A model generated the notes under the pieces. That model did no database searches, was not told the origin of the DNA, and saw only the letters and a list, made by a program, of their open reading frames with translations. A DNA stretch of 34,191 bases from Methylobacterium sp. W2. GTDB taxonomy: Bacteria; Pseudomonadota; Alphaproteobacteria; Rhizobiales; Beijerinckiaceae. The position numbers were made by a program, and so were the translations under genes. Each line of letters begins with the position of its first letter. Positions within the stretch are counted from its first letter, which is position 1. Positions 7,693 to 15,755 of the stretch are shown here, in pieces. The DNA is taken from positions 1-34,191 of the forward strand of contig NZ_VMOA01000055.1 in the NCBI RefSeq assembly GCF_020662345.1, written 5' to 3'.

Positions 7693-8745
7693 TCACTTCA
7701 GGCCGTAGGTCTTGGCCAACTCCGGATCCTTCTCGGCCACCAGCCTGGCGAGGTCGACGATGACCTTGGCCTGTTTCCAAGTGGCGTCGTCCTGCATCTT
7801 GCCGTCGAGCATCACCGCGCCGGTGCCGTCCGGCATCGCCTCGACGATCCGCACCGCGAAGGCGACCTCCGCCGGATCGGGTGCGAAGACGCGCTTGGCG
7901 ATGGCGACCTGGTTCGGATGCAGGGTCCAGGCGCCGGCGCAGCCCATGAGGAAGGCATTGCGGAACTGAGCCTCACAAGCATCCCCGTCGGAGAAGTCGC
8001 CGAACGGGCCGTAGAAAGCCTTGAGGCCGTTGGCCATGCAGGCATCGACCATTTTCGCGATGGTGTAGTGCCAGAGGTCCTGCTGGGCCGAGGCGCGGGC
8101 GGCGCCATCGCTCGTCGGATCGGCGATGACGCGGTAATCCGGGTGACCGCCGCCGACGCGGGTGGTCTTCATGCCGCGCGAGGCGGCGAGATCGGCGGGG
8201 CCGAGGCTCATGCCGTGCATGCGCGGGGAGGCGGAGGCGATGGCGTCCACGTTGGCGACGCCCTCGGCGGTCTCCAGGATGGCATGGACGAGGATCGGCT
8301 TGCCGACGCCGTGCTTCGCTTCCAGCTGGGCCAGCAGCTGATCAATGTAGTGGATGTCCCACGGACCCTCGACCTTGGGCACCATCACCACGTCGAGCTT
8401 GTCCCCGACCTGGGACACGATCTCGAACAGGTCGTCGAGAATCCAGGGGCTGTTGAGGGCGTTGATGCGGGTCCACAGGCCGGTGCCGGACGCGGCGAAA
8501 TCGGTCGCCTGCGCCATGGCGACGAAGCCTTTGCGCGCCGCCTCCTTCTGGTCGACCGGCACGGCATCCTCGAGGTTGCCGAGCACCACGTCCACGGTGG
8601 CGGCGAGGTCCGGCACGCGGGCGCGGACCTTGTCGTTGTGGGGCGGCACGAAGTGGATCATCCGCTCGAGCTTCACCGGCAGGTCACGGAACGGGGCCGG
8701 GGCGCCAGTGGCGAGGGGCTGGAAGAAGCGGCGCGGCAATTTCAT
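7693..8745 (-). CDS. CitE/HpcH-type CoA ester lyase (malyl-CoA / beta-methylmalyl-CoA lyase-like)
   Basis: The 350-residue product belongs to the citrate-lyase-beta/malyl-CoA-lyase family of Mg-dependent C-C lyases acting on 3-hydroxyacyl-CoA thioesters. Family blocks are VVLGNLEDAVPVDQKEAAR (metal and CoA region), WTRINALNSPW, DVVMVPKVEG, HAILETAEGVANVD (metal-binding Glu), MSLGPADLAASRGM, YGPFGDFSD and TLHPNQVAIAKRVF. The order matches Rhodobacter Mcl1 and methylotroph malyl-CoA lyases, but the N-terminus (RFFQPLATGAPAPF...MIHFVPPHNDK) replaces the usual SELAVPGSNP-like segment. It is probably a paralogue rather than the main serine-cycle enzyme (mclA2 is a possible name). The substrate is not certain. 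ATG 8745 has GGAG 11 bases upstream. The gene stands alone with an operator-like palindrome before it. Confidence 0.85.
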   Translation of the reverse strand: MKLPRRFFQPLATGAPAPFRDLPVKLERMIHFVPPHNDKVRARVPDLAATVDVVLGNLEDAVPVDQKEAARKGFVAMAQATDFAASGTGLWTRINALNSPWILDDLFEIVSQVGDKLDVVMVPKVEGPWDIHYIDQLLAQLEAKHGVGKPILVHAILETAEGVANVDAIASASPRMHGMSLGPADLAASRGMKTTRVGGGHPDYRVIADPTSDGAARASAQQDLWHYTIAKMVDACMANGLKAFYGPFGDFSDGDACEAQFRNAFLMGCAGAWTLHPNQVAIAKRVFAPDPAEVAFAVRIVEAMPDGTGAVMLDGKMQDDATWKQAKVIVDLARLVAEKDPELAKTYGLK

Positions 8746-9074
8746 GGGGTCTCGGGCTCCGTGTGTCGATCAATCGTCGGACTGGGTCATCGCTCTGAAT
8801 ATCGTATTCAGGACGATGCCTCAGGGTGTTGGAGGCGCATCATCTTTGCCGAAAACTCGGGTCGGACTTTTCGGGATGAGGCTCTAGCCTCGAAGCGGTT
8901 AGTCAAGGTTACCACCCACGTAAAGGCGGGTTTGAGAAGAAGACCGCTTTCCCAACGACGTGCGCTGGCGCATGTTCGACGCAGGGGCTCGTGCAGTGGG
9001 TCGGAACCGGCCAGTACACGCCGGGTTCTCGCAGCAGAGGCGGGCGCTTCGAGACGAACCAAGGACACTCTCTC
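8746..9074. other. Divergent intergenic region, CoA ester lyase / patatin
   Basis: No gene is supported. It must contain promoters for both divergent genes. It holds a perfect 17-bp inverted repeat at 8795-8811 and a smaller perfect one, GAGGCT-CT-AGCCTC, at 8878-8891. AGGA precedes the patatin ATG by about ten bases. Confidence 0.5.
8795..8811. promoter_or_regulatory. Operator-like perfect inverted repeat upstream of CoA ester lyase
   Basis: CTGAATA-TCG-TATTCAG is a perfect 7-3-7 inverted repeat, AT-rich against a GC-rich background, centred about 58 bases before the lyase start codon. Its length and symmetry suit a dimeric repressor such as a GntR- or MarR-type protein. No regulator gene lies next to it in this window. 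Confidence 0.5.
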
Positions 9075-10355
9075 ATGTCCGGATCATCGAACCGACACGG
9101 TCTCCTCTACGCAGCCAGCCTCGTCGCGATGCTGAGCGTCGCCGCGCCAGGCGACGCCGCTCCGGCCCATGCGGGCACCCCGGCGAGATCCGCTTCCCCC
9201 AAGGATTCCTCCAAGGCATCGCCTGCCAGAGCATCCGAGCGCGTACCGTTCACGGCCGGCGACGCCGCCGAGGCCCGGCCCGAGGGCCTGAAGGGCCAGC
9301 TACGGATCGCGGCCGACGACACCAAGGCGTTCCAGGGCCTCATCGACGGGGCGAGCGCGGCGGCCGATCCATGGCTGGTCCTGTCGGGCGGCGGCGAGAA
9401 CGGGGCCTTCGCCGCCGGCCTCCTCAACGGCTGGTCGAAGGCCGGCAACCGGCCCGATTTCGGCATCATCACCGGGGTCAGCACGGGGGCGATGATCGCG
9501 CCCTTCGCCTTCCTCGGCTCCAGCGCCGATGCGACGCTGGCGCGGGCCTATACCGAGATCTCCGCCGCCGACGTGTTCGAGTTCGGCGGCACCAATGAGG
9601 CCCTCACCGATACCTGGCCGCTCAAGCGCCGGATCGACCGGATGGTGACGGGCAAGCTTCTCGCCGACATCGCCGCCGAGCACGCCAAGGGGCGCCGCCT
9701 GCTGGTGGCGACCACGGCGGTGGACAGCGAGCGCCCGGTCCTGTGGGACATGGGTGCCATCGCCGCGGAGGGCAGCCCCAAGGCGCTCGACCTGTTCCGC
9801 TCCATCATCCTGGCCTCCTCGGCGGTGCCGGGCGTGTTCCCCCCGGTGATGATCGACGCGGTCGGTACGGACGGGAAGCGCTTCCAGGAGATGCATGTCG
9901 ATGGCGGCACCACGGCGCCGTTCTACCTGGCACCGGAAGCCGCGATCCTCGGCAAGGCCAGGGTGAGGCTTCCCACGAGCACGGTCTACCTCGTCGTCAA
10001 CAACACGGTGACGCCGGACTTCCAGATGGCCACCCGCACGACCCTGAGCGTGCTCGGGCGGTCGATGTCGGCCGCGATCAAGGCGCAGACCCGCGCGGCG
10101 CTGGCCCTGACGGAGCGTTTCGCCGAACGCAACGGCCTCGATCTCGAGGTGGCCGAGATCGACAACCGGTTCACGCGCACCACGTCCGCGCCCTTCGACC
10201 AGGATTACATGAAGGCCCTGTTCGCCCATGGCGAGAGCCTCGGGCGCGACGGCACCGCCTTCAGCCGCGGAACACCCGCCGCCTCGATCCCCACCGGATC
10301 GACGGGAGACCGCCTCGGGTCGGCGGAGACGCCGACGAGCCTCGCCCGGCGCTGA
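9075..10355 (+). CDS. Exported patatin-like phospholipase
   Basis: The 426-residue product has an N-terminal signal peptide (hydrophobic LLYAASLVAMLSVAAPGDAA), a disordered Ala/Pro/Ser segment, and a patatin domain. The domain shows the oxyanion-hole motif SGGGENGAFAAG near residues 103-112, the nucleophile motif GVSTG with Ser136, and the DGG motif with Asp276, so the Ser-Asp dyad is complete. Such enzymes hydrolyse acyl esters of phospholipids or other lipids, here outside the cytoplasm. The ATG was chosen because it starts the signal peptide and has AGGA about ten bases upstream. It converges on the UbiH-type gene with only three bases between stop codons, so the two 3' ends must overlap in mRNA. 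Confidence 0.88.
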   Translation: MSGSSNRHGLLYAASLVAMLSVAAPGDAAPAHAGTPARSASPKDSSKASPARASERVPFTAGDAAEARPEGLKGQLRIAADDTKAFQGLIDGASAAADPWLVLSGGGENGAFAAGLLNGWSKAGNRPDFGIITGVSTGAMIAPFAFLGSSADATLARAYTEISAADVFEFGGTNEALTDTWPLKRRIDRMVTGKLLADIAAEHAKGRRLLVATTAVDSERPVLWDMGAIAAEGSPKALDLFRSIILASSAVPGVFPPVMIDAVGTDGKRFQEMHVDGGTTAPFYLAPEAAILGKARVRLPTSTVYLVVNNTVTPDFQMATRTTLSVLGRSMSAAIKAQTRAALALTERFAERNGLDLEVAEIDNRFTRTTSAPFDQDYMKALFAHGESLGRDGTAFSRGTPAASIPTGSTGDRLGSAETPTSLARR

Positions 10356-10358
10356 TCG

Positions 10359-11561
10359 TCACCGCATCAGCGAAGGTGCGCCGAGGCGCGGCAGCACCCC
10401 CTCGCGCATGACGATGCGGCGCAAGGGTCCGATCGTGGTCATGGCCAGGAGGCCGAGGCCGCGCAGGGCGTCGACGGGGACGAGGGTCGTGAGCAGGCTG
10501 CGGTTGAGGGTGTCCACCGCCGCCGTGCGCAGGCGGGCATCCAGCGACCGGGAGCGGGCGAAGCTTGAGAGCGCATGGCGCGAGCCCGGATCGCGCCCGT
10601 CCGAGATCGCGGCCAGGACGCTGTCGCGCAACGCCGCCGCATCGCGCAGGCCGAGATTGAGCCCCTGTGCGCCGATGGGCGGGAAGGCGTGCGCCGCCTC
10701 GCCGATGAGCGCGATGCGAGGCCCGACCGGAGAGGCGACGGAGAGGCCGCGCATGGGCACGAGGCCGCGCGGCCCGTCGATGCGCATGGCCCCGAGCATG
10801 GCCTGGGCCTGGTCCTCGATGGCGCGCGAGAGGTCGGCATCCTCCAGTTCGGAGAGGCGCCGCGCCGGTCCCGCGCCAGCGACCCAGACGAGGCTGGAGC
10901 GGTGTCCGCCGGGGAGGGGGACCAGGGTGAACGGCCCCTGCCGGGTATGGAACTCGGTGGAGACGTCCCGGTGCGGGCGCTCATGGGCCAGCAGCGTGGT
11001 GATGGCGGCCTGCGGGTAGGACCAGTCCCTGGTGGCGATGCCGGCCTGCTCCCGCATGCGCGAGCGGGCGCCGTCGGCGCCGACGACGAGGCGGGCGGCG
11101 ACGGACGCGCCCTCTCCCAGGATGATCCGGGCCTCGTTGGCATCCCGTTCCAGCCCCACCGCGTCGCTCTCGAACAGGGTCAGGCCGCGGGTCGAGCGCG
11201 CCCGCGCCCGGAGGGATTCCACGAGGCGGGCGCTCTCCACGTTCCAGCCGAAGGCGGGAAGACCGATCTCGGTGGAGACGAACCGGGCCGGCGGCGGGCG
11301 GAACAGGCTGCCCGTGTCATCGACGATATGGAGTTCGGCGAGCGGCGCGGCATGGGGCGCCACCTCCGCCCAGGCCCCCAGCGCGTCGAGGAAGCGCACC
11401 GATCCGTCGAGGAGGGCGACCGTGCGTCCATCGGCGACGGGGGCGTGGCGGCCGACGAGGGCCGTGGCGATGCCCTCGCGGGCCAGGGCCAGGGCGAGGC
11501 CGAGCCCGGCGGCACCTGCGCCGACGACGGCCACGTCGAAACGGGGAGGGGACGAATCCAT
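10359..11561 (-). CDS. UbiH/UbiF-type FAD-dependent monooxygenase (ubiquinone hydroxylase family)
   Basis: The 400-residue product is a class A flavin monooxygenase of the UbiH/VisC/COQ6 family, which hydroxylates the ring during ubiquinone synthesis. Seen are the N-terminal Rossmann motif VVGAGAAGLGLALALA, the DG motif VVGADGARSRMR, and the C-terminal GD-type block IALIGEAAHAFPPIGAQGLNLG, in which the usual Asp after the Gly is Glu. The closing signature GLNLGLRDAAAL supports the ubiquinone branch. Start: ATG 11561 has GAGGAG six to seven bases upstream, which rules out the GTG at 11591. Which ring position it acts on (UbiH, UbiF or UbiL-like) cannot be told from sequence alone. Confidence 0.88.
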   Translation of the reverse strand: MDSSPPRFDVAVVGAGAAGLGLALALAREGIATALVGRHAPVADGRTVALLDGSVRFLDALGAWAEVAPHAAPLAELHIVDDTGSLFRPPPARFVSTEIGLPAFGWNVESARLVESLRARARSTRGLTLFESDAVGLERDANEARIILGEGASVAARLVVGADGARSRMREQAGIATRDWSYPQAAITTLLAHERPHRDVSTEFHTRQGPFTLVPLPGGHRSSLVWVAGAGPARRLSELEDADLSRAIEDQAQAMLGAMRIDGPRGLVPMRGLSVASPVGPRIALIGEAAHAFPPIGAQGLNLGLRDAAALRDSVLAAISDGRDPGSRHALSSFARSRSLDARLRTAAVDTLNRSLLTTLVPVDALRGLGLLAMTTIGPLRRIVMREGVLPRLGAPSLMR

Positions 11562-11741
11562 GCATCGCTCCTCGGCGAGGGGCGCCCTCACCAGACCAGT
11601 CGAAGCGGCACCGACCGGACCGCTGCCGTTTCAAATAGGTGCCGTCCGTCTCGGGTCACCTCGCTGTGGCATTGCCACGCTGCGGCTTCTAGCATCAGCT
11701 GCGCGCCCCGACAGGGGCTGAGTGCCGGAGGTTGCCCCATC

Positions 11742-11759
11742 ATGAGAGCGTCGTCATGA
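11742..11759 (+). CDS. Five-codon leader ORF overlapping the permease start
   Basis: A strong GGAGG site at 11727-11731 lies ten bases before this ATG and 24 bases before the permease ATG. The mini-ORF encodes MRASS and its TGA overlaps the permease ATG in an ATGA junction. This arrangement suggests translation of the permease by coupled reinitiation. It is inferred from spacing only; the peptide itself is unlikely to have a function. Confidence 0.4.
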   Translation: MRASS

Positions 11760-13147
11760 GCCTCGCCATCGCGCTGCTGGCGCTCGGATTCCTGATGCTC
11801 GTCGCCTATCGCGGCTTCAGCGTCATCCTGTTCGCCCCGGTGGCGGCGCTCCTTGCCGTGCTCCTCACCGACCCGTCCGCCGTGCTGCCGGTCTTCTCCG
11901 GCCTGTTCATGGAGAAGATGGTCGGCTTCGTGAAGCTGTACCTGCCGGTCTTCCTCCTCGGGGCGGTGTTCGGCAAGGTCATCGAGCTGTCGGGATTTTC
12001 CCGGTCGATCGTCACGGCGGTGATCGATCTCGTGGGCGCGCGCCGGGCGGTGCTCTCCATCGTGCTGGTGTGCAACCTGCTCACCTATGGCGGCGTCTCG
12101 CTCTTCGTCGTCGTGTTCGCGGTCTATCCGTTCGCGGCGGAAGCCTTCCGGTTGAGCGAGATCCCTAAGCGCCTCATCCCCGGCACCATCGCGCTCGGCG
12201 CCTTCTCCTACACGATGGACGCGCTGCCCGGCACGCCGCAGATCCAGAACATCATCCCCACCACCTTCTTCGGCACCAACACCTGGGCCGCCCCCTGGCT
12301 CGGACTGATCGGCGCCGCCTTCATCCTTGTGGCCGGCGTCGCCTATCTCGACCGGCGCATCGCCTCGGCCAAGGCCAGGGGAGAGGGCTACGGCAGCGGC
12401 CACACCAACGAGCCGACGCCCGTCTCCGACGAAGCCCTGGCGCATCCCCTGGTGGCGCTGCTGCCGCTCGTGGTGGTCGGCCTCTCGAACCTCGCCTTCA
12501 CCGCGCTCATCCCGCGCCTCTATGGGGCGAAGACCGAGACCCTGCTGGCGGGGCTCGACAAGCCCATCGTCACCACGGTCTCGTCGGTCACCGCGATCTG
12601 GGCGGTGGAGCTGGCGCTGCTGGCCGGCATCCTCACGGTCTTCGTCTTCGCCTGGAAGCCGGTCTCGAAGAGTTTCGCCGAGGGCAGCCGCGCGGCGGTG
12701 GCGGGCTCCCTACTGGCGGCCATGAATACCGCCTCCGAATACGGGTTCGGCGCCGTCATCGCGGCCCTGCCGGGATTCATCGTCATCCGCGAGGCCCTAT
12801 CCGCGATCCCCGACCCGCTGGTGAACGAGGCGGTGACGGTGACGGCGCTGGCCGGCATCACTGGCTCGGCCTCCGGGGGGCTGAGCATCGCGCTCGCCGC
12901 CATGTCCTCCACCTTCATCGCGGCGGCGCAGGCGGCCCATATCCCCATGGAGGTGCTGCACCGGGTGGCCGCCATGGCGAGTGGCGGCATGGACACGCTG
13001 CCCCATAACGGTGCCGTCATCACCCTGCTCTCGGTCACCGGCCTCACCCACCGGCAGGCCTATGCCGACATCTTCGCGATCACCGTGCTCAAGACCAGCG
13101 CGGTCTTCCTCGTCATCGGAATCTACTACCTAACCGGGCTGGTCTAA
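11756..13147 (+). CDS. GntP-family permease
   Basis: The 463-residue, very hydrophobic product has about 12 or more predicted membrane segments and matches the GntP (gluconate:H+ symporter) family. Family-like blocks include LYLPVFLLGAVFGKVIELSG, NLLTYGGVSLFVVVFAVYPF, DALPGTPQIQNIIPT, AALPGFIVIREALS, TGSASGGLSIALAA and ASGGMDTLPHNGAVITLL. Members import gluconate, other sugar acids or small hydroxy acids with protons; the substrate here cannot be assigned. No kinase, dehydrogenase or regulator of sugar-acid use is adjacent. The start at ATG 11756 places the first membrane segment right at the N-terminus. Its best ribosome-binding site appears to serve a five-codon leader ORF just upstream. 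Confidence 0.87.
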   Translation: MSLAIALLALGFLMLVAYRGFSVILFAPVAALLAVLLTDPSAVLPVFSGLFMEKMVGFVKLYLPVFLLGAVFGKVIELSGFSRSIVTAVIDLVGARRAVLSIVLVCNLLTYGGVSLFVVVFAVYPFAAEAFRLSEIPKRLIPGTIALGAFSYTMDALPGTPQIQNIIPTTFFGTNTWAAPWLGLIGAAFILVAGVAYLDRRIASAKARGEGYGSGHTNEPTPVSDEALAHPLVALLPLVVVGLSNLAFTALIPRLYGAKTETLLAGLDKPIVTTVSSVTAIWAVELALLAGILTVFVFAWKPVSKSFAEGSRAAVAGSLLAAMNTASEYGFGAVIAALPGFIVIREALSAIPDPLVNEAVTVTALAGITGSASGGLSIALAAMSSTFIAAAQAAHIPMEVLHRVAAMASGGMDTLPHNGAVITLLSVTGLTHRQAYADIFAITVLKTSAVFLVIGIYYLTGLV

Positions 13148-13242
13148 GGCTCGGCCAGCGGCATCGCGGTCACCGGGGGTCTGGACTTTCTCAAGGTGCG
13201 GGCGGCCAATGCCGCGACATCCGATACAACGGGAGACTTCCG

Positions 13243-14049
13243 ATGGATCGTCGAACCTTCCTGACACTCGCGGCCGCCGGTGCCGTATTCCCGCTTGGCG
13301 GGGACCCGGCCAAGGCTGACACGATTAAGGCGGACCCGGCGAAGGCGGACCCAGCGAAGGCGGCTCCACCGCCGGCGCGGAACGTGGTCCTCGTCCACGG
13401 CCTCTTCGCCGACGGGTCGTGCTGGTCCGAGGTCATCGGGCGATTGCAGATGGCGGGCCTCACCGTCACCTCCGTGCAGAACCCGCTGACCACCCTCGAC
13501 GAGGCGGTGGCCTCGGTGCAGCGGGTGCTGGCGCGCCAGGATGGCCCCACCGTACTCGTCGGCCATTCCTTCGCTGGCATGATCGTCTCCGAAGCCGGCA
13601 CCGATCCGAACGTATCGGCCCTCGTCTACGTGGCGGCCCGTGCGCCGGATGCCGGCGAAGATTACGCGGCCCTGGCGAAGACGTTTCCGACGCCGCCCGC
13701 CAGCGCCGGCATCGTCTTCGACGGAGAATACGGGCGGCTCGGCGAGGCGGCGTTCCTGCGCGACTTCGCCGGCGACCTTCCCGAGGCGAAGGCAAAGGTG
13801 CTCTACGCGGTGCAGCAGCCGTTCGCGAAGGCGCTACTGGCGGGCAGGACCACCCAGGCGGCCTGGCGATCGAAGCCGAGCTTCTACGCGGTCTCCACGG
13901 AGGATCGGACGATCGACCCCGATCTCGAACGCTTCATGGCGAAGAGAATGGGCGCCACCACGATCGAGGTGAAGGCGAGCCACCTGTCCCTGATCTCCCA
14001 GCCCGACACGATCGCCAAGCTGATCCTGGACGCCGCCGGACGGCCCTGA
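13243..14049 (+). CDS. Exported alpha/beta hydrolase (esterase/EstA-like)
   Basis: The 268-residue product has a Tat-like signal (MDRRTFLTLAAAGAVFP, twin Arg followed by a hydrophobic stretch). Next comes a short Lys/Asp/Pro/Ala linker built from repeats of DPAKA (about residues 21-42), then an alpha/beta-hydrolase domain. The domain shows the oxyanion block NVVLVHGLFADGSCW, nucleophile elbow GHSFAG with Ser109, and catalytic His247 in ASHLSLISQP. The family includes small esterases and plant-methylesterase-like proteins; the substrate is unknown. GGGAG precedes the ATG by about eight bases. A GC-rich palindrome follows the stop codon. The repeat linker differs from the rest in being built from near-identical 15-base units. 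Confidence 0.87.
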   Translation: MDRRTFLTLAAAGAVFPLGGDPAKADTIKADPAKADPAKAAPPPARNVVLVHGLFADGSCWSEVIGRLQMAGLTVTSVQNPLTTLDEAVASVQRVLARQDGPTVLVGHSFAGMIVSEAGTDPNVSALVYVAARAPDAGEDYAALAKTFPTPPASAGIVFDGEYGRLGEAAFLRDFAGDLPEAKAKVLYAVQQPFAKALLAGRTTQAAWRSKPSFYAVSTEDRTIDPDLERFMAKRMGATTIEVKASHLSLISQPDTIAKLILDAAGRP

Positions 14050-14050
14050 A

Positions 14051-14068
14051 CCCCGCCCGCGGGCGGGG
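14051..14068. terminator. GC palindrome just after the hydrolase gene
   Basis: A perfect 18-bp palindrome (CCCCGCCCG and its complement) begins one base after the stop codon at 14049. No T-run follows, so it may be a weak terminator or an RNA 3'-end stabiliser. Confidence 0.4.
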
Positions 14069-14102
14069 CGATGCGACAGGCCCGAAACCCCGTTTGCCGA
14101 CT

Positions 14103-14132
14103 GCCGGATCGTGCCCTATCGTCCGATCCGGC
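14103..14132. promoter_or_regulatory. Inverted repeat upstream of the 32-residue membrane peptide gene
   Basis: GCCGGATCG at 14103-14111 pairs perfectly with CGATCCGGC at 14124-14132 across 12 bases. It ends about 35 bases before the ATG at 14168 and could be an operator or an RNA hairpin. Confidence 0.35.
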
Positions 14133-14167
14133 GACGCGGCATGATCGCCGGGAGAGGAGAGCTCACC

Positions 14168-14266
14168 ATGGCATTCTTCATCGGGATCGCAGGACCCTGG
14201 CTCGTTCTCGCGGTTCTGGATCTTCTGGCGATTCGCCGCGACCGGGAACTGTCCCGCCTCCCGTGA
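14168..14266 (+). CDS. Small single-pass membrane protein (32 residues)
   Basis: A 32-codon ORF with a strong AGGAGA ribosome-binding site seven bases before the ATG. The product begins MAFFIGIAGPWLVLAVLDLL, a single hydrophobic span, and ends in a charged tail (IRRDRELSRLP). That pattern fits a small inner-membrane peptide. No family was recognised. Support is the optimal ribosome-binding site, the membrane-peptide composition and an inverted repeat upstream; conservation could not be tested. It could be co-transcribed with the hydrolase upstream. Confidence 0.55.
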   Translation: MAFFIGIAGPWLVLAVLDLLAIRRDRELSRLP

Positions 14267-14282
14267 AAGGCGTCAGAGCGCT

Positions 14283-14486
14283 TCACCCTGCCGGATCCTC
14301 GACGATCTTCAGGGTGAGCTGCGTGAACGGTCTGATCTCCCAGACGGACCCGGCCTTGAACATCATCACCACCCGGCAGCGGTTCATGACCTCGAAGGCG
14401 GGAAGGCCCGGCTCCGGCTGGAACACGAGCCCCGCGATGACGGCGGGGTCGTAATCGGCGGGCCTGATCCAGACGATCTCTTCCAT
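14283..14486 (-). CDS. Small hypothetical protein (67 residues)
   Basis: The 67-residue product has balanced, protein-like composition (MEEIVWIRPADYDPAVIAGL..., ending TLKIVEDPAG), with beta-rich segments such as CRVVMMFKAG and VWEIRPFTQLTLKIVE. It has no membrane span or signal peptide. No domain was recognised. The opposite strand is also open but looks like a low-complexity shadow. The ribosome-binding site is only moderate (GGTGG about 11 bases upstream). It converges on the 32-residue membrane peptide gene. Function unknown. Confidence 0.5.
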   Translation of the reverse strand: MEEIVWIRPADYDPAVIAGLVFQPEPGLPAFEVMNRCRVVMMFKAGSVWEIRPFTQLTLKIVEDPAG

Positions 14487-14610
14487 GGAACGCTGCCACC
14501 CTGTGTCGCGGTTGCCGGGGAACGCCGCCGCCCGGCATCATCTCACGCGAGGCGGGCGATGTTTCGCAATGGCCATGCCGCCCGCGCCTCCGGCCGGGCA
14601 CCTCAATCCG

Positions 14611-14644
14611 CAGCGCCGGGCTTGGATCGGCAGCGCCGGGCTTG
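14611..14644 (+). repeat. Short tandem direct repeat
   Basis: CAGCGCCGGGCTTG occurs at 14611-14624 and again at 14631-14644, a 20-base period. It lies in the leader of the quinone oxidoreductase gene. It may be a small duplication; no function is suggested by sequence. Confidence 0.6.
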
Positions 14645-14700
14645 CCCCTTAAGACCGGCAGCTTATGTCGCGTCCATCGAACAGACGAGGAGTGACGACG

Positions 14701-15675
14701 ATGCCCAAGGCGATCCGGGTCTACGAATACGGCGAGCCCGAGGTGATGCGCTATGAGGAGGTGGCGGTGGGCGAGCCCGGCCCCGGTCAGATTCGCGTCC
14801 GCCAGACGGCCATCGGCGTCAACTTCATCGACATCTACTTCCGCTCGGGCGCCTACAAGGCGGCGCAGCTGCCCTTCACCCCCGGCAAGGAGGGCGCGGG
14901 CGTGGTCACCGCCATCGGCGATGGCGTCACCGGCTTCCGGGTGGGTGAGCGGGTGGCCTACGGTTCGGCCGAGGGCACCTATGCCGAGGAGGTGGTGATC
15001 AATGCCAGCGCGGCGGTGCATCTCGCAGACGGGGTCGACGACGCCACCGCCGCGGCGATGATGCTGAAGGGCCTCACCGCCGAGTATCTCCTGCACCGCA
15101 CCTGCCCGGTGAAGCCCGGCGACACGATTCTGTTCCACGCCGCTGCCGGTGGCGTCGGCCTCATCGCCTGCCAATGGGCCAAGCATATCGGCGCCACCGT
15201 TATCGGCACGGTAGGCTCGGCCGAGAAGGCCGAGCTGGCGCGGGCCAATGGCTGCGACCACGTCATCCTCTACCGCGACGAGGATTTCGCCGCGCGGGTG
15301 AAGGAGATCACCGAAGGCAGGGGCGTGCGCGTCGTCTATGACGGCGTCGGCAAGGACACCTTCCCGGCCTCCCTCGACTGCATCGCCCCGTTGGGAATGT
15401 TCGTGAGCTTCGGTTCCGCCTCCGGCCCCGTGGAGAATTTCAACCTGGCGGTGCTCGGCCAGAAGGGCTCGCTCTTCGCGACACGCCCCTCCTTGTTCGC
15501 CCATGCCGGGACGCGGACCACCCTCGATTCCATGGCCGAGAATCTGTTCGGCGTGGTGGCGAGCGGCGCGGTGAAGATCCCCGTCCATGCGCGGGCGAAG
15601 CTCGCCGACGCCGTGCAGGTGCACAAGGATCTGGCCGGACGCCAGACCACGGGCGCCACGATCATGACCCCGTGA
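14701..15675 (+). CDS. qorA: NADPH:quinone oxidoreductase (zeta-crystallin type)
   Basis: The 324-residue product is a zinc-independent medium-chain reductase that closely follows E. coli QorA along its length: AIGVNFIDIYFRSGAY, LKGLTAEYLL, FHAAAGGVGLIACQWAKHIGA (the nucleotide-binding Rossmann motif near residue 145), VRVVYDGVGKDT, GMFVSFGSASG and QKGSLFATRPSL. The enzyme reduces quinones with NADPH in the cytoplasm, commonly as an oxidative-stress or detoxification activity. AGGAG lies ten bases before the chosen ATG; an upstream in-frame ATG at 14665 lacks such a site. The nicotinamidase gene follows 80 bases downstream on the same strand, so both may be co-transcribed. Confidence 0.95.
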   Translation: MPKAIRVYEYGEPEVMRYEEVAVGEPGPGQIRVRQTAIGVNFIDIYFRSGAYKAAQLPFTPGKEGAGVVTAIGDGVTGFRVGERVAYGSAEGTYAEEVVINASAAVHLADGVDDATAAAMMLKGLTAEYLLHRTCPVKPGDTILFHAAAGGVGLIACQWAKHIGATVIGTVGSAEKAELARANGCDHVILYRDEDFAARVKEITEGRGVRVVYDGVGKDTFPASLDCIAPLGMFVSFGSASGPVENFNLAVLGQKGSLFATRPSLFAHAGTRTTLDSMAENLFGVVASGAVKIPVHARAKLADAVQVHKDLAGRQTTGATIMTP

Positions 15676-15755
15676 TCCGAGCATCCCCTGATCCAAGTAT
15701 TCCGTGAGCCAGGGATACCGCGATCTCGGGATCCCCCGACGACAGGACGAGGTAG

